From assembly GCA_024404675.1 (NCBI GenBank), contig JAKSPO010000001.1:248001-312000 (forward strand): 64,000 nt of DNA, in the 5' to 3' direction. The notes beneath the pieces were generated by a model. That model made no database searches, was not told where the DNA came from, and was given only the letters and a program-made list of their open reading frames with translations. The DNA comes from Lachnospiraceae bacterium (GTDB lineage Bacteria; Bacillota; Clostridia; Lachnospirales; Lachnospiraceae). This document shows, in pieces, positions 27,852-36,385 of the stretch. The translations under genes were made by a program, and so were the position numbers. Every line of letters begins with the position of its first letter. Position 1 is the first letter of the stretch.

Positions 27852-27866
27852 TGCCACCGGGTGGCA
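27852..27866. repeat. 15-bp palindrome in the zinc-ribbon gene leader
   Basis: TGCCACC-G-GGTGGCA, about 20 bases before the start codon of the minus-strand gene. Possible operator or 5' hairpin. No clear consensus promoter was found around it. The rest of the 188-bp gap is AT-rich. Confidence 0.5.
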
Positions 27867-27978
27867 GATTCATATAATATCATAGTAGGACAGCAGTAGC
27901 TACCGCCATCCAGAAAATGTAAATTTAAACACAAAAACCTATTTAATAATTATAAACAATAATTGATGTTTTTTCAAG

Positions 27979-28005
27979 AAAATACTAAAGAAAAATCAGT
28001 ATTTT
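27979..28005 (-). terminator. Weak stem-loop downstream of the short zinc-ribbon gene
   Basis: AAAATACT/AGTATTTT, AU-rich 8-bp stem about 15 bases past the stop codon. Weak intrinsic terminator at best. Confidence 0.3.
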
Positions 28006-28018
28006 GAAGTAAATCCTT

Positions 28019-28933
28019 CTACAGCTCCAAGTTAGACTCGGATTCCGGAACATTTTCCGTAAAATCCTCAATCAAAAAGGTGTCAACAACGTGCTCAAGA
28101 AGATCCGGTGTGAGCATCGGGAACCGGGAAAGTGTCTCGCTTCGAACATATTCTGAAAGAAGAAGATCCTTTTCTTCGATAGACTCAGCATCCTTCACGG
28201 CTTCCGCAAGAACCTCCTTTGTAAAAAACATCTTCTGCCATGCAGCAATCTCTTTAAAAAGCTTATCCTCCTCTTCGGCGGCGGCCTTCAGCTTATCGTC
28301 TAATTTAAGCGAACGAATGCCTGCATACAAAAAGATGGCGAAGAAGAGAAACATCACAATTCTTGAGAATCTAACCGGGAGAAACGGAATGATACCCAGT
28401 TCACAAAGAATAATCGCCACCATGCCGATTGCACCGACAAGAATTAACATAATGGCACTGGAATGATTGTCCGCCGCCTTAAAGGAAGCAGAGGTGTACT
28501 GTAACGACTCTGTCCCTCGAAAACTACTGTTATTCATTGCGGTAACAACCGGTTCCTCCATCAGCTCCTTCATAAAAAGTCCATGCTCGTCAAGAATCGT
28601 TTCGTCAAAGGACTCCTCATCAGCGCCCTTCATTGCCTGCATAGCCTTTGAAACCTCGCCGGTAAGAAAGGCCTGAAAAGCCTTGCCAACCAAGCCTCTT
28701 ATCTTTGCATCACAAAGAAGCGGATACATCTCATCGTTCTCATCATACTCAAGGCAAGCCTCAAGGTTACTGTATTGTAAATAATCCAAAAAGCGCTCGG
28801 CGACGCGTTTGCTCTGAAAACGAACAATTTCTTCTAATTCGATTTCGGAAAGCTCCTCCACAAGCTTTGCGCCGCAATCGGGACAGATCAGAATCCCGTT
28901 TACATATTCGGTCTTACAATTCGGACAAAACAT
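28019..28933 (-). CDS. Zinc-ribbon membrane protein
   Basis: 304 residues. N-terminal zinc ribbon (FCPNCKTEYVNGILICPDCG) closely resembles that of the next gene downstream on the same strand. A cytosolic-type acidic region follows (about 30-165), then two transmembrane helices (about 173-192 and 198-217) and an acidic C-terminal domain of about 85 residues. Start is ATG 28933, preceded by GGGAGGAAT; an earlier in-frame ATG would put that ribosome site inside the gene. I recognise no function. The paired layout suggests a soluble and a membrane member of one system (inference). Confidence 0.85.
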   Translation of the reverse strand: MFCPNCKTEYVNGILICPDCGAKLVEELSEIELEEIVRFQSKRVAERFLDYLQYSNLEACLEYDENDEMYPLLCDAKIRGLVGKAFQAFLTGEVSKAMQAMKGADEESFDETILDEHGLFMKELMEEPVVTAMNNSSFRGTESLQYTSASFKAADNHSSAIMLILVGAIGMVAIILCELGIIPFLPVRFSRIVMFLFFAIFLYAGIRSLKLDDKLKAAAEEEDKLFKEIAAWQKMFFTKEVLAEAVKDAESIEEKDLLLSEYVRSETLSRFPMLTPDLLEHVVDTFLIEDFTENVPESESNLEL

Positions 28934-28977
28934 GATAATTCCTCCCAGATTATCAAAAATCAAAAATCATTGTAAGT

Positions 28978-29006
28978 ATTATACCTTGCCGAAACATTTC
29001 TTTCAA
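28978..29006 (-). promoter_or_regulatory. Sigma-A promoter of the zinc-ribbon membrane protein gene
   Basis: TTGAAA, 17 bp, TATAAT on the minus strand. Confidence 0.75.
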
Positions 29007-29082
29007 TGAAATTTCTTTTTTTCTTTAGAAAAAGCGGAAAATGTGTTATGCTATAGATAATTAACCGAAAGGACCATTGATT

Positions 29083-30999
29083 ATGCGAAGCCCTTTTCTT
29101 TCCGATGATATTCTTCTTGCAATCGAAAAGCCTGCCCGCTACATCGGCGGAGAGGTCAATATGGTTGTCAAGGATCCCGACAAATGTGATATTCGTTTCT
29201 GTATGTGCTTTCCGGACGTATACGAGGTCGGTATGTCGCACCTTGGCATTCAGATTCTTTATGATATGTTCAACCGTCGCCAGGACACGTATTGCGAGCG
29301 TGTCTATTCGCCGTGGGTAGACCTTGATAAAATCATGCGCGAAAAGCACATCCCCCTTTTCTCCTTAGAGACGCAGACGCCCATTATAAAGTTTGATTTC
29401 TTAGGAATTACCCTCCAGTATGAGATGTGCTATACCAATATTTTACAGGTACTTGATCTGAGCGGCATTCCGCTTCGTGCTAAGGACAGAACCGAAGAGG
29501 ATCCGATTGTAATCGGCGGCGGTCCTTGTAGCTACAATCCGGAGCCGATTGCAGAGTTCTTTGATTTCTTCTATATCGGCGAAGGCGAAACAAGCTACGA
29601 TGAAATTCTTGATACCTATAAAGCCAATAAAAAAGCAGGCGGTACGAGAGCAGACTTTTTAAGACAGGTTTCTCATATCGAGGGTATGTATGTCCCTTCT
29701 TTATATGAGGTTACCTACCACGAGGACGGCACGCTTGCAAGCTTTCTTCCGAAATATCCCGATGTCCCGAAGACCGTTAAGAAGAAGGTCGTTACCGATC
29801 TCAGCAACACAGTGTATCCCGAAAAGCCGCTCGTTCCGTTCATCCAGGTGATTCAGGACCGTGTGACGCTTGAAATTCAGCGCGGGTGTATTCGAGGCTG
29901 CAGATTCTGCCAGGCCGGAATGCTATACCGTCCGATTCGTGAGCGTAATGTCGACTGGCTTAAGGATGTTGCACAGAAAATGCTCGATTCCACCGGTCAT
30001 GAGGAGATCACGCTTAGCTCCCTTAGCTCAAGCGATTATTCCTGTCTTAAGGACCTTGTGTATCATCTGATTGATAACTATAAGGACCAGTATATTAATG
30101 TTGCGCTTCCTTCTCTGAGAATCGACGCATTTTCCCTCGATGTTATGAAGAAGGTGCAGGATGTGAATAAGTCAAGTATCACCTTCGCACCGGAGGCAGG
30201 TACACAGAGAATGCGAAATGTCATCAACAAGGGACTCACTACCGAAGATATTCTTGGTGGAGCGGGCAAAGCCTTTGAAGGCGGTTGGACGAAGGTAAAG
30301 CTTTACTTTATGCTTGGTCTTCCGACTGAGACTGACGCGGATGCAAGAGGGATTGCAGAGCTTGCCGAGCAGATTACCGAGGTATATTACCGCATTCCGA
30401 AGGAACAGAGAAAGGGCAAGGTATCGGTCAATGTCAGCACCTCATATTTTATCCCGAAGCCCTTTACCCCTTTTCAGTGGGCCGGCATGGCAACGAAGGA
30501 GGAGTTTCTGTCGCATCAGCGCATCGTACAAAGCTCGATTCGTGAGCAGTTAAATAACCGAAGCATCTCTTATCAATGGCACGATTCCGATACAAGCGTG
30601 ATGGAAGGCATCTTCGCACGCGGCGACAGAAAGCTGAATGATGTGATCGAAGAAGCTTACAAAAGAGGCTGCATCTATGATGCGTGGTCCGAGTATTTTC
30701 ACTATGATGTCTGGAAGGAAATCATGGATGAAAAGGGCATTACGATTGACTTTTACAACACAAGAGAGCGTTCCGCCGATGAGCTGTTTCCTTGGGATTT
30801 CATCGATATCGGCGTAACGAAGAAGTTTCTCTATCGCGAATATGAGCGCTCCAAGGCCGAGCAGATTTCTCCGAACTGCAGAAGAAAATGCAGCGGCTGC
30901 GGCGCACAGCGGTTTGGCTGCGGTGTATGTGTTGAGCCGCGTGATGAATTTGGTACAAGCTTATGCTATGACGGAAAGGATACAGGTGTGAACGGATGA
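29083..30999 (+). CDS. Radical SAM protein, TIGR03960 type
   Basis: 638 residues with an N-terminal B12-binding-like domain and a radical SAM core. The 4Fe-4S cysteines are C269, C273 and C276 in QRGCIRGCRFC. A Cys-rich C-terminus (CRRKCSGCGAQRFGCGVC) may bind another metal centre. This family is found next to a DUF2344 protein and RNase E/G, as here; its reaction is not established. ATG 29083 lies 9 bases after GAAAGGA; a TTG 6 bases earlier is less likely. Overlaps the next gene by 4 bp (ATGA). Confidence 0.92.
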   Translation: MRSPFLSDDILLAIEKPARYIGGEVNMVVKDPDKCDIRFCMCFPDVYEVGMSHLGIQILYDMFNRRQDTYCERVYSPWVDLDKIMREKHIPLFSLETQTPIIKFDFLGITLQYEMCYTNILQVLDLSGIPLRAKDRTEEDPIVIGGGPCSYNPEPIAEFFDFFYIGEGETSYDEILDTYKANKKAGGTRADFLRQVSHIEGMYVPSLYEVTYHEDGTLASFLPKYPDVPKTVKKKVVTDLSNTVYPEKPLVPFIQVIQDRVTLEIQRGCIRGCRFCQAGMLYRPIRERNVDWLKDVAQKMLDSTGHEEITLSSLSSSDYSCLKDLVYHLIDNYKDQYINVALPSLRIDAFSLDVMKKVQDVNKSSITFAPEAGTQRMRNVINKGLTTEDILGGAGKAFEGGWTKVKLYFMLGLPTETDADARGIAELAEQITEVYYRIPKEQRKGKVSVNVSTSYFIPKPFTPFQWAGMATKEEFLSHQRIVQSSIREQLNNRSISYQWHDSDTSVMEGIFARGDRKLNDVIEEAYKRGCIYDAWSEYFHYDVWKEIMDEKGITIDFYNTRERSADELFPWDFIDIGVTKKFLYREYERSKAEQISPNCRRKCSGCGAQRFGCGVCVEPRDEFGTSLCYDGKDTGVNG

Positions 31000-31781
31000 G
31001 AGTAAGAATTCGTTTTTCAAAATTCGGCTGTGCCAGATTTTTGGGACACCTTGATCTGATGCGGTATTTTCAGAAGGCTTTTCGAAGAGCAAAGCTTCCG
31101 CTTGCATTTTCCGAGGGCTACCATCCGCATCCGATTCTTTCCTTCGCGCAGCCGCTTTCGCTTTCCTACACAAGTGACGGCGAATATTTTGATATGGAGC
31201 TTACTATGGTGGTTCCGGTTTCCGAAATCTTCGAACGCTTACAGGCTGCCATGTGCGACGAGGTTCGTCTGAATAAGGTATCCGCTTTGCCGGATTATGT
31301 GCCGCAGACGAAGAAGGTTACCGGTATGTCCTTAATCACCGGTGCTATGTATGCTATTTCTCTTGAAAATATGCCTGAGGACATCGAAGCTTGTCTGCGC
31401 CGCTTTATGGAGCTTAAGGAGTATACCGTTGTCAAAACAACGAAGAACGGCACCAAGGACTGTAATCTGAGAGAAGGCGTATACGATCTGTATCTTTATG
31501 ATAACGGGAACGAAACCACGATTTACGAATCCGGTTCGTTCGATTATTCAAAAGAAGAAAGAGCGCAGGCTCTTACCAATGCTAATCTCTACCATGGTCG
31601 TGCCATTCTTGTAACGCTCGATGCCGGCAGTGAACGTAATATTTCCGCCGATATGTTTTTGAAGGGAATACTTTCCTACGGCGAATACGGAGAGCTTAGC
31701 TGTAAAAAGGCCGTACACCGAATGGATCTGTTCGGCAATTACGAAGAACGAAAGGTTCCGTTATGGAAGATCGAATTATAA
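30996..31781 (+). CDS. TIGR03936/DUF2344 protein, partner of the radical SAM enzyme
   Basis: 261 residues. The N-terminal segment (RIRFSKFGCARFLGHLDLMRYFQKAFRRAKLPLAFSEG, residues 3-40) is diagnostic of the DUF2344 family, often fused to the C-terminus of the radical SAM protein in other genomes. Here it is a separate gene overlapping by 4 bp at the 5' end and by 19 bp with the RNase G-like gene at the 3' end. Possibly RNA- or tRNA-directed, inferred only from neighbours. Confidence 0.9.
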   Translation: MRVRIRFSKFGCARFLGHLDLMRYFQKAFRRAKLPLAFSEGYHPHPILSFAQPLSLSYTSDGEYFDMELTMVVPVSEIFERLQAAMCDEVRLNKVSALPDYVPQTKKVTGMSLITGAMYAISLENMPEDIEACLRRFMELKEYTVVKTTKNGTKDCNLREGVYDLYLYDNGNETTIYESGSFDYSKEERAQALTNANLYHGRAILVTLDAGSERNISADMFLKGILSYGEYGELSCKKAVHRMDLFGNYEERKVPLWKIEL

Positions 31782-32962
31782 TCTGCAAAAAAGACGGCGT
31801 AACCATATCCGCCAAATTCACCGACAGACGCTGTAACCGACTTTCGTTCTACCGGGATGAAACCACGTTACGCGTCGGTGATATTTATATCGGGCGGATT
31901 GAATCGCTGGTTCCTTCGATGAACGCCTGCTTTGTAAACATTGGCTTTACGGACAATGTCTATGTTCCCTTTGAAAAGATGAATTCTCCGTATATCGAGC
32001 CCGCGCATCGGGACGGCAAGATTCATGTCGGCGATAAGCTACTTGTGATGATCGAAAGACTCCCCTCGAAGAATAAGCCTGCAAGCGCTGTCATGGATAT
32101 TTCTCTTGTTGGCAATAAGCTTGTACTGCTTCAAGGTCGGAAGGGGCTTTCATTTTCCAAAAAAATTACGGATAGTGAGCGAAGAGAAGCGCTTAAGAGC
32201 TTATTTGCCGAGAAAAAATGTGACGACTTCGGCCTGATGCTTCGTACCAATGCACCGTTTTCTTCTGATGAGGAGCTCCTTACGGAGTATTCGTTACTTA
32301 CGGATACATTTCGAAGTATCACAGAAAGGTTTCGCTATGGAAAGGAAGGAACCAGGTTATACCAGGGGCTTCCCGAGTATTTATGCTTTCTTCGGGACGA
32401 ATATCTTCCCGAGCTTTCCGAGCTTGTTACCGATGACCCGGATATCTTCTCGCAGGTTCAAGCTTACTGTAAGCAGTTCTTACCGAATGTTTCTGATAAG
32501 GTAAGGTTTTATGCGGATAAGAGAATTTCTTTATATCATGTATATGATATGAAACGGATTATCGAAGAGGCCACCGCAAGAAAGGTGTGGCTGAAAAGCG
32601 GTGCCTCCCTCGTATTTGATAAAACGGAAGCAATGACCGTAATTGATGTTAACAGCGATAAGGCTTCGGAAGCAAAGGGCGCTAAGGGATTATTGCATCA
32701 GATTAATTTAGAGGCCGCAGAAGAAATCATGCACCAGCTGATGCTACGAAACCTTTCCGGAATCATCATCGTCGATTTCATTAACACGAAAGGTAGCGAC
32801 GATGAAAAGGAGCTTTTAAAGCTTTTACAGGAGCTTAGCAGAAGGGATTACCGAAGAACCGTTGCGGTTGACATCACAGAGCTAGGACTTGTGGAGCTTA
32901 CAAGAGAGAAAAGAGAAGTGCCGATTTCTGAAAGAATCCGGCAGCTGTCCTTTATACCATGA
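31763..32962 (+). CDS. rng: Ribonuclease E/G family protein (short form without zinc link)
   Basis: 399 residues. N-terminal S1-like RNA-binding region (about 30-110; VGDIYIGRIESLVPSMNACFVNIG) followed by the RNase H-like/DNase I-like core. Both catalytic aspartates are present: D295 in VIDVNS and D338 in IVDFINT, 43 residues apart as in E. coli RNase E (303/346). The protein ends at ISERIRQLSFIP, where longer members continue into the CPxC zinc link used for dimer/tetramer formation, so that element is absent. Start lies inside the DUF2344 gene. Confidence 0.9.
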   Translation: MEDRIIICKKDGVTISAKFTDRRCNRLSFYRDETTLRVGDIYIGRIESLVPSMNACFVNIGFTDNVYVPFEKMNSPYIEPAHRDGKIHVGDKLLVMIERLPSKNKPASAVMDISLVGNKLVLLQGRKGLSFSKKITDSERREALKSLFAEKKCDDFGLMLRTNAPFSSDEELLTEYSLLTDTFRSITERFRYGKEGTRLYQGLPEYLCFLRDEYLPELSELVTDDPDIFSQVQAYCKQFLPNVSDKVRFYADKRISLYHVYDMKRIIEEATARKVWLKSGASLVFDKTEAMTVIDVNSDKASEAKGAKGLLHQINLEAAEEIMHQLMLRNLSGIIIVDFINTKGSDDEKELLKLLQELSRRDYRRTVAVDITELGLVELTREKREVPISERIRQLSFIP

Positions 32963-33000
32963 TTTCCGAAAAATAACAAGAATTCTTCGAATATATTTTC

Positions 33001-33029
33001 TTGACAAATATAGAAATATGTTGTATATT
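33001..33029 (+). promoter_or_regulatory. Sigma-A promoter of rplU
   Basis: TTGACA, 17 bp, TATATT. Confidence 0.85.
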
Positions 33030-33035
33030 GATTGA

Positions 33036-33112
33036 GTATGCCGCACAATGGGGTTTGAAGTGCATGAAAATGCCACCGTAGTTGGCGAGTAATGATAATA
33101 GGAGGTGCCATT
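33036..33112 (+). promoter_or_regulatory. rplU 5' leader, candidate L21 autoregulatory RNA
   Basis: The 77-nt leader contains CCGCACAATGGGG, a small hairpin (GCCA/TGGC around 33072-33085) and the ribosome site AGGAGGTG. Firmicutes rplU genes commonly carry a structured L21 leader bound by the protein. Position and length fit, but I could not test the covariance model. Confidence 0.45.
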
Positions 33113-33424
33113 ATGTACGCAATTATTGCAACCGGCGGTAAGCAGTACAAGGTAGCTGAAGGCGATATCATTAAAGTAGAGAAGCTTGGCGTAGCTGAGG
33201 GTGAGAGCTTTACTTTCGATCAGGTTCTCGCTGTTAACAATGACAGTGAGCTCGTTGTCGGAACACCGTGTGTTGCCGGCGCAACCGTATCTGCAACTGT
33301 TCTTGGTGAAGGAAAGGCTAAGAAGGTTATCGTTTACAGATACAAGAGAAAGTCTGGATATCATAAGAAGAACGGACACAGACAGATCTTCACTCAGGTT
33401 AAGATTGATTCCATCAACGCTTAA
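33113..33424 (+). CDS. rplU: 50S ribosomal protein L21
   Basis: 103 residues. YAIIATGGKQYKV at the N-terminus and KKVIVYRYKRKSGYHKKNGHRQ near the C-terminus are the family signatures. ATG 33113 follows AGGAGGTG; an in-frame ATG 21 bases upstream would place that site inside the gene. First gene of the L21-Prp-L27 ribosomal unit. Confidence 0.97.
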   Translation: MYAIIATGGKQYKVAEGDIIKVEKLGVAEGESFTFDQVLAVNNDSELVVGTPCVAGATVSATVLGEGKAKKVIVYRYKRKSGYHKKNGHRQIFTQVKIDSINA

Positions 33425-33426
33425 TT

Positions 33427-33744
33427 ATGATTAAGGTTTCTGTTGAAAAGAAGAAGGACGACATTGTTGCATTTTCCTGTAAAGGACATGCAGGTTATGC
33501 CGAGGAAGGGCAGGATATTATCTGTTCTGCTGTTTCTGCATTAATCATCAATGCGGTGAATTCCGTAGAAAAGCTTGCCGGATTGCGTTACGAAAGTAAG
33601 GATTGTTCCGGAAATCTGACTTTTCGTTTACTGGATGCGCCAAGTCCCGAATCGAATTTGTTATTGCAGTCTATGATTATCGGATTGCAGAGTATTGAGG
33701 CGGATTGTCCTAAATACTTAAAGGTTACGATTGTAGAGAGTTAA
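33427..33744 (+). CDS. prp: Ribosomal-processing cysteine protease Prp
   Basis: 105 residues. Catalytic dyad H21 (CKGHAGYAEEG) and C33 (DIICSAVS) as in characterised Prp. The enzyme removes the N-terminal extension of L27 before or during 50S assembly. It lies 2 bp after rplU and just before rpmA, the standard order, and its substrate is visibly present in the next gene. Confidence 0.95.
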   Translation: MIKVSVEKKKDDIVAFSCKGHAGYAEEGQDIICSAVSALIINAVNSVEKLAGLRYESKDCSGNLTFRLLDAPSPESNLLLQSMIIGLQSIEADCPKYLKVTIVES

Positions 33745-33770
33745 ACCACTTTTTAGGAGGTAAATGAATT

Positions 33771-34055
33771 ATGTTGAAGATGAACCTTCAGTTATTCGCT
33801 CATAAAAAGGGTGTTGGTTCCACTAAGAACGGTAGAGATTCCGAGTCCAAGAGACTTGGTGCCAAGAGAGCAGACGGTCAGTTTGTTAAGGCAGGCAACA
33901 TTATCTTCAGACAGCGTGGTACCAAGATTCATCCCGGCGTTAATGTAGGTATTGGCGGAGATGATACCCTGTTCGCATTGGTAGAAGGAACTTTGAAGTT
34001 CGAGACCAAGGCAGGCGGCAAGAAGCAGGCAAGTGTTTATCCTGTTGCTGAATAA
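33771..34055 (+). CDS. rpmA: 50S ribosomal protein L27 with cleavable N-terminal extension
   Basis: 94 residues. The first ten residues ([10 protein letters not shown]) are the Prp-cleaved extension; the mature protein would start at H11 ([14 protein letters not shown]), whose tail reaches the peptidyl-transferase centre. The Firmicutes consensus usually has FFA and then S or H at the site, so LFA/H fits. Ribosome site AGGAGGT. Confidence 0.97.
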   Translation: MLKMNLQLFAHKKGVGSTKNGRDSESKRLGAKRADGQFVKAGNIIFRQRGTKIHPGVNVGIGGDDTLFALVEGTLKFETKAGGKKQASVYPVAE

Positions 34056-34068
34056 GTAGCTTTTTCGG

Positions 34069-34102
34069 AAAGCCCTGGTAACAATATTACCAGGGCTTTT
34101 TT
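34069..34102 (+). terminator. Terminator after rpmA
   Basis: AAAGCCCTGGTAA/TTACCAGGGCTTTT with a 5-nt loop and a T run. Strong. Confidence 0.95.
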
Positions 34103-34105
34103 CAC

Positions 34106-34134
34106 TTTATAAGATTGCTTTTTTGTGCTATAAT
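34106..34134 (+). promoter_or_regulatory. Extended -10 promoter of obg
   Basis: TGCTATAAT (extended -10) with a poor -35 (TTTATA) 17 bp upstream. Confidence 0.55.
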
Positions 34135-34191
34135 AGATAGAGAATCTGTCAAAATGAAGCTTTCTTATATTATTTTATTACGGAGATTATT

Positions 34192-35478
34192 ATGTTTGCG
34201 GATGTAGCAACAATTTATATTCGTTCCGGCAACGGCGGCGATGGCCATATTGGTTTCCATCGTGAGAAATTTATTGCAGCCGGCGGTCCGAACGGTGGTG
34301 ACGGTGGTCGCGGCGGAGACGTGATCTTTATGATCGATGACGGTATGAATACCCTTAACGACTATCGTTATAAAAGAAAATACAAGGCCGAGAACGGCGA
34401 ACCCGGCGGCAACAACAACTGTTCCGGAAAGGATGGCGAGGATCTGATTCTTCGCGTACCGGAAGGAACTGTCATAAAGGAAGCCGAATCCGGCAAGGTT
34501 ATCGCCGATCTGTCTCATGACAATCGAAGAGTCACCGTGCTGCACGGCGGTCGCGGCGGTAAAGGCAATCAGCATTATGCTACTCCGACAATGCAGATCC
34601 CCAGATATGCGCAGCCCGGCCAGGAGGGACGTGAGCTTACCGTAGTTCTTGAGCTGAAGGTGATTGCCGATGTCGGTCTGGTCGGCTTCCCGAATGTCGG
34701 AAAGTCTACCTTTTTGTCACGTGTCAGCAATGCGAAGCCGAAGATTGCAAATTATCACTTTACAACCTTAAACCCGAATCTTGGCGTTGTAAACTTAGAG
34801 GGAACTGACGGCTTTGTTATCGCAGATATCCCCGGACTTATCGAAGGTGCATCCGAAGGTGTTGGTCTTGGGCATGAGTTTTTGAAGCATGTCGAGCGCT
34901 GCAAGGTGATTATTCATATTGTGGACGGTGCGTCCACGGAGGGAAGAGATCCGGTTGACGATATCAACAAGATCAATACCGAGCTTGCCAAATACAGCGA
35001 GGTTCTTGCCGGAAAGCCGCAGATTATTGCAGCGAACAAGATGGATCTGTTCAGCGAAGAGGAGCAGGAGATTGCGCTTTCTCTCATAAAGGACGGCTTG
35101 CCTGAGGGCACTGAGGTACATATGATATCTGCCGTAAGCGGTCAGGGTATTCGTGAGCTTTTGTATGCAGCTTATCATATGCTCAAGTCTGTGAAAGAAG
35201 ATCCGATCGTATTCGAGCAGGAGTACTTCCCCGAGACGATCAGCGGAGGCGACGAGCCATATACCGTTACCTACGATATGGAAACCAGCATGTATGTTGT
35301 GGAAGGTCCGAGAATCGAGCGTATGCTTGGTTATACGAACCTTGATTCCGAGAAGGGTTTTGAGTTCTTCCAGAATTTCTTAAAAACAACAGGTATACTT
35401 ACCGAATTAGAAGCACTCGGCATTCAGGACGGCGATACCGTTCGTATGTATGGTCTTCAGTTTGATTATTATAAATAA
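34192..35478 (+). CDS. obgE: GTPase Obg/CgtA
   Basis: Essential large-subunit-assembly and stress GTPase. 428 residues in three parts: glycine-rich Obg fold (1-158; GGNGGDGHIGFHREK), G domain with P loop GFPNVGKST (about 165-173), switch DIPGLIEGA and NKMD, and a C-terminal OCT domain (about 350-428). All motifs intact. It heads obg-yhbY-nadD-yqeK-rsfS. Confidence 0.97.
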   Translation: MFADVATIYIRSGNGGDGHIGFHREKFIAAGGPNGGDGGRGGDVIFMIDDGMNTLNDYRYKRKYKAENGEPGGNNNCSGKDGEDLILRVPEGTVIKEAESGKVIADLSHDNRRVTVLHGGRGGKGNQHYATPTMQIPRYAQPGQEGRELTVVLELKVIADVGLVGFPNVGKSTFLSRVSNAKPKIANYHFTTLNPNLGVVNLEGTDGFVIADIPGLIEGASEGVGLGHEFLKHVERCKVIIHIVDGASTEGRDPVDDINKINTELAKYSEVLAGKPQIIAANKMDLFSEEEQEIALSLIKDGLPEGTEVHMISAVSGQGIRELLYAAYHMLKSVKEDPIVFEQEYFPETISGGDEPYTVTYDMETSMYVVEGPRIERMLGYTNLDSEKGFEFFQNFLKTTGILTELEALGIQDGDTVRMYGLQFDYYK

Positions 35479-35490
35479 AGAGGTTACAAC

Positions 35491-35781
35491 ATGACCAGTA
35501 AACAAAGAGCTTACTTAAAAGGAATCGCAATGGTTACCGAGCCGATATTCCAAATCGGCAAAGGACGTCTTACTCCCGAGATCACAGAAGCAGTTGACGA
35601 GGCACTCGAGGCAAGAGAACTGATCAAGATCACAGTTCTTAACAACTGTCTTGAAGAGCCCGCCGAGCTTGCACGTGTTCTTTCGGAGCGTACGAAATCC
35701 GAAATCGTTCAGGTTATCGGTAAGAAAATCGTTCTGTATCGCGAGTCCAAAAAGAAGAAGAAAATCGAGCTCCCCAAATGA
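35491..35781 (+). CDS. yhbY: YhbY-type CRM-domain RNA-binding protein
   Basis: 96 residues, a single CRM domain (LTSKQRAYLKGIA-like N-terminus, QIGKGRLTPEI, LIKITVLNN) linked to 50S precursor binding. Lysine-rich C-terminus. Overlaps nadD by 4 bp. Confidence 0.93.
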   Translation: MTSKQRAYLKGIAMVTEPIFQIGKGRLTPEITEAVDEALEARELIKITVLNNCLEEPAELARVLSERTKSEIVQVIGKKIVLYRESKKKKKIELPK

Positions 35782-36374
35782 GAAAAACAGGTATACTCGG
35801 CGGCACCTTCAACCCAATCCATCTGGCACATCTGAGGATGGCCGAACAGGCTTATAAGCAGTTTGCGCTTGATGAGATGTGGCTTATTCCTGCGAAACTT
35901 CCGCCGCACAAAAGAGATCAGGTATTCAGTGACGAGCATAGACTCAATATGCTGCGCCTCGCAATATCCGAACATCCGGAGCTTTCGCTTCACCTGTATG
36001 AGTTTCTGAAGGACGGAGTTTCCTATACTGTTGAAACGTTGAAGGCTCTGCATGAGCGATATCCGGATACCGAATTTTATTACCTGATGGGAGAGGATTC
36101 GCTAAGGGATTTCCACACCTGGTATCATCCCGAAGAAATCAGCAGGCTCGCAACCATCATCGTTGCACCAAGAAGCGAGGATTCCGATGCCTTTTTGACA
36201 CTGCTTACCAGGCGTAGAAAGGAATACGGCAATGCATTCCCGGTGCTTTCTATGCCGCAAATTCCGATTTCTTCCACCGGCATAAGGAATGGTATGAAAG
36301 ACGGGGATTCCATGCTTTCTTCCGTTCCCGAAAAGGTTTATGAATATATGAAAGAGCATCAATTATATTGTTAA
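35778..36374 (+). CDS. nadD: Nicotinate-nucleotide adenylyltransferase
   Basis: Makes deamido-NAD from nicotinate mononucleotide and ATP. 198 residues. GGTFNPIHLAHL (8-19) with the adenylyltransferase HxGH-type motif, MGEDSL, and ISSTGIR near the C-terminus. ATGA overlap with yhbY indicates coupled translation. Confidence 0.95.
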   Translation: MRKTGILGGTFNPIHLAHLRMAEQAYKQFALDEMWLIPAKLPPHKRDQVFSDEHRLNMLRLAISEHPELSLHLYEFLKDGVSYTVETLKALHERYPDTEFYYLMGEDSLRDFHTWYHPEEISRLATIIVAPRSEDSDAFLTLLTRRRKEYGNAFPVLSMPQIPISSTGIRNGMKDGDSMLSSVPEKVYEYMKEHQLYC

Positions 36375-36385
36375 GAGGGTAGTTT

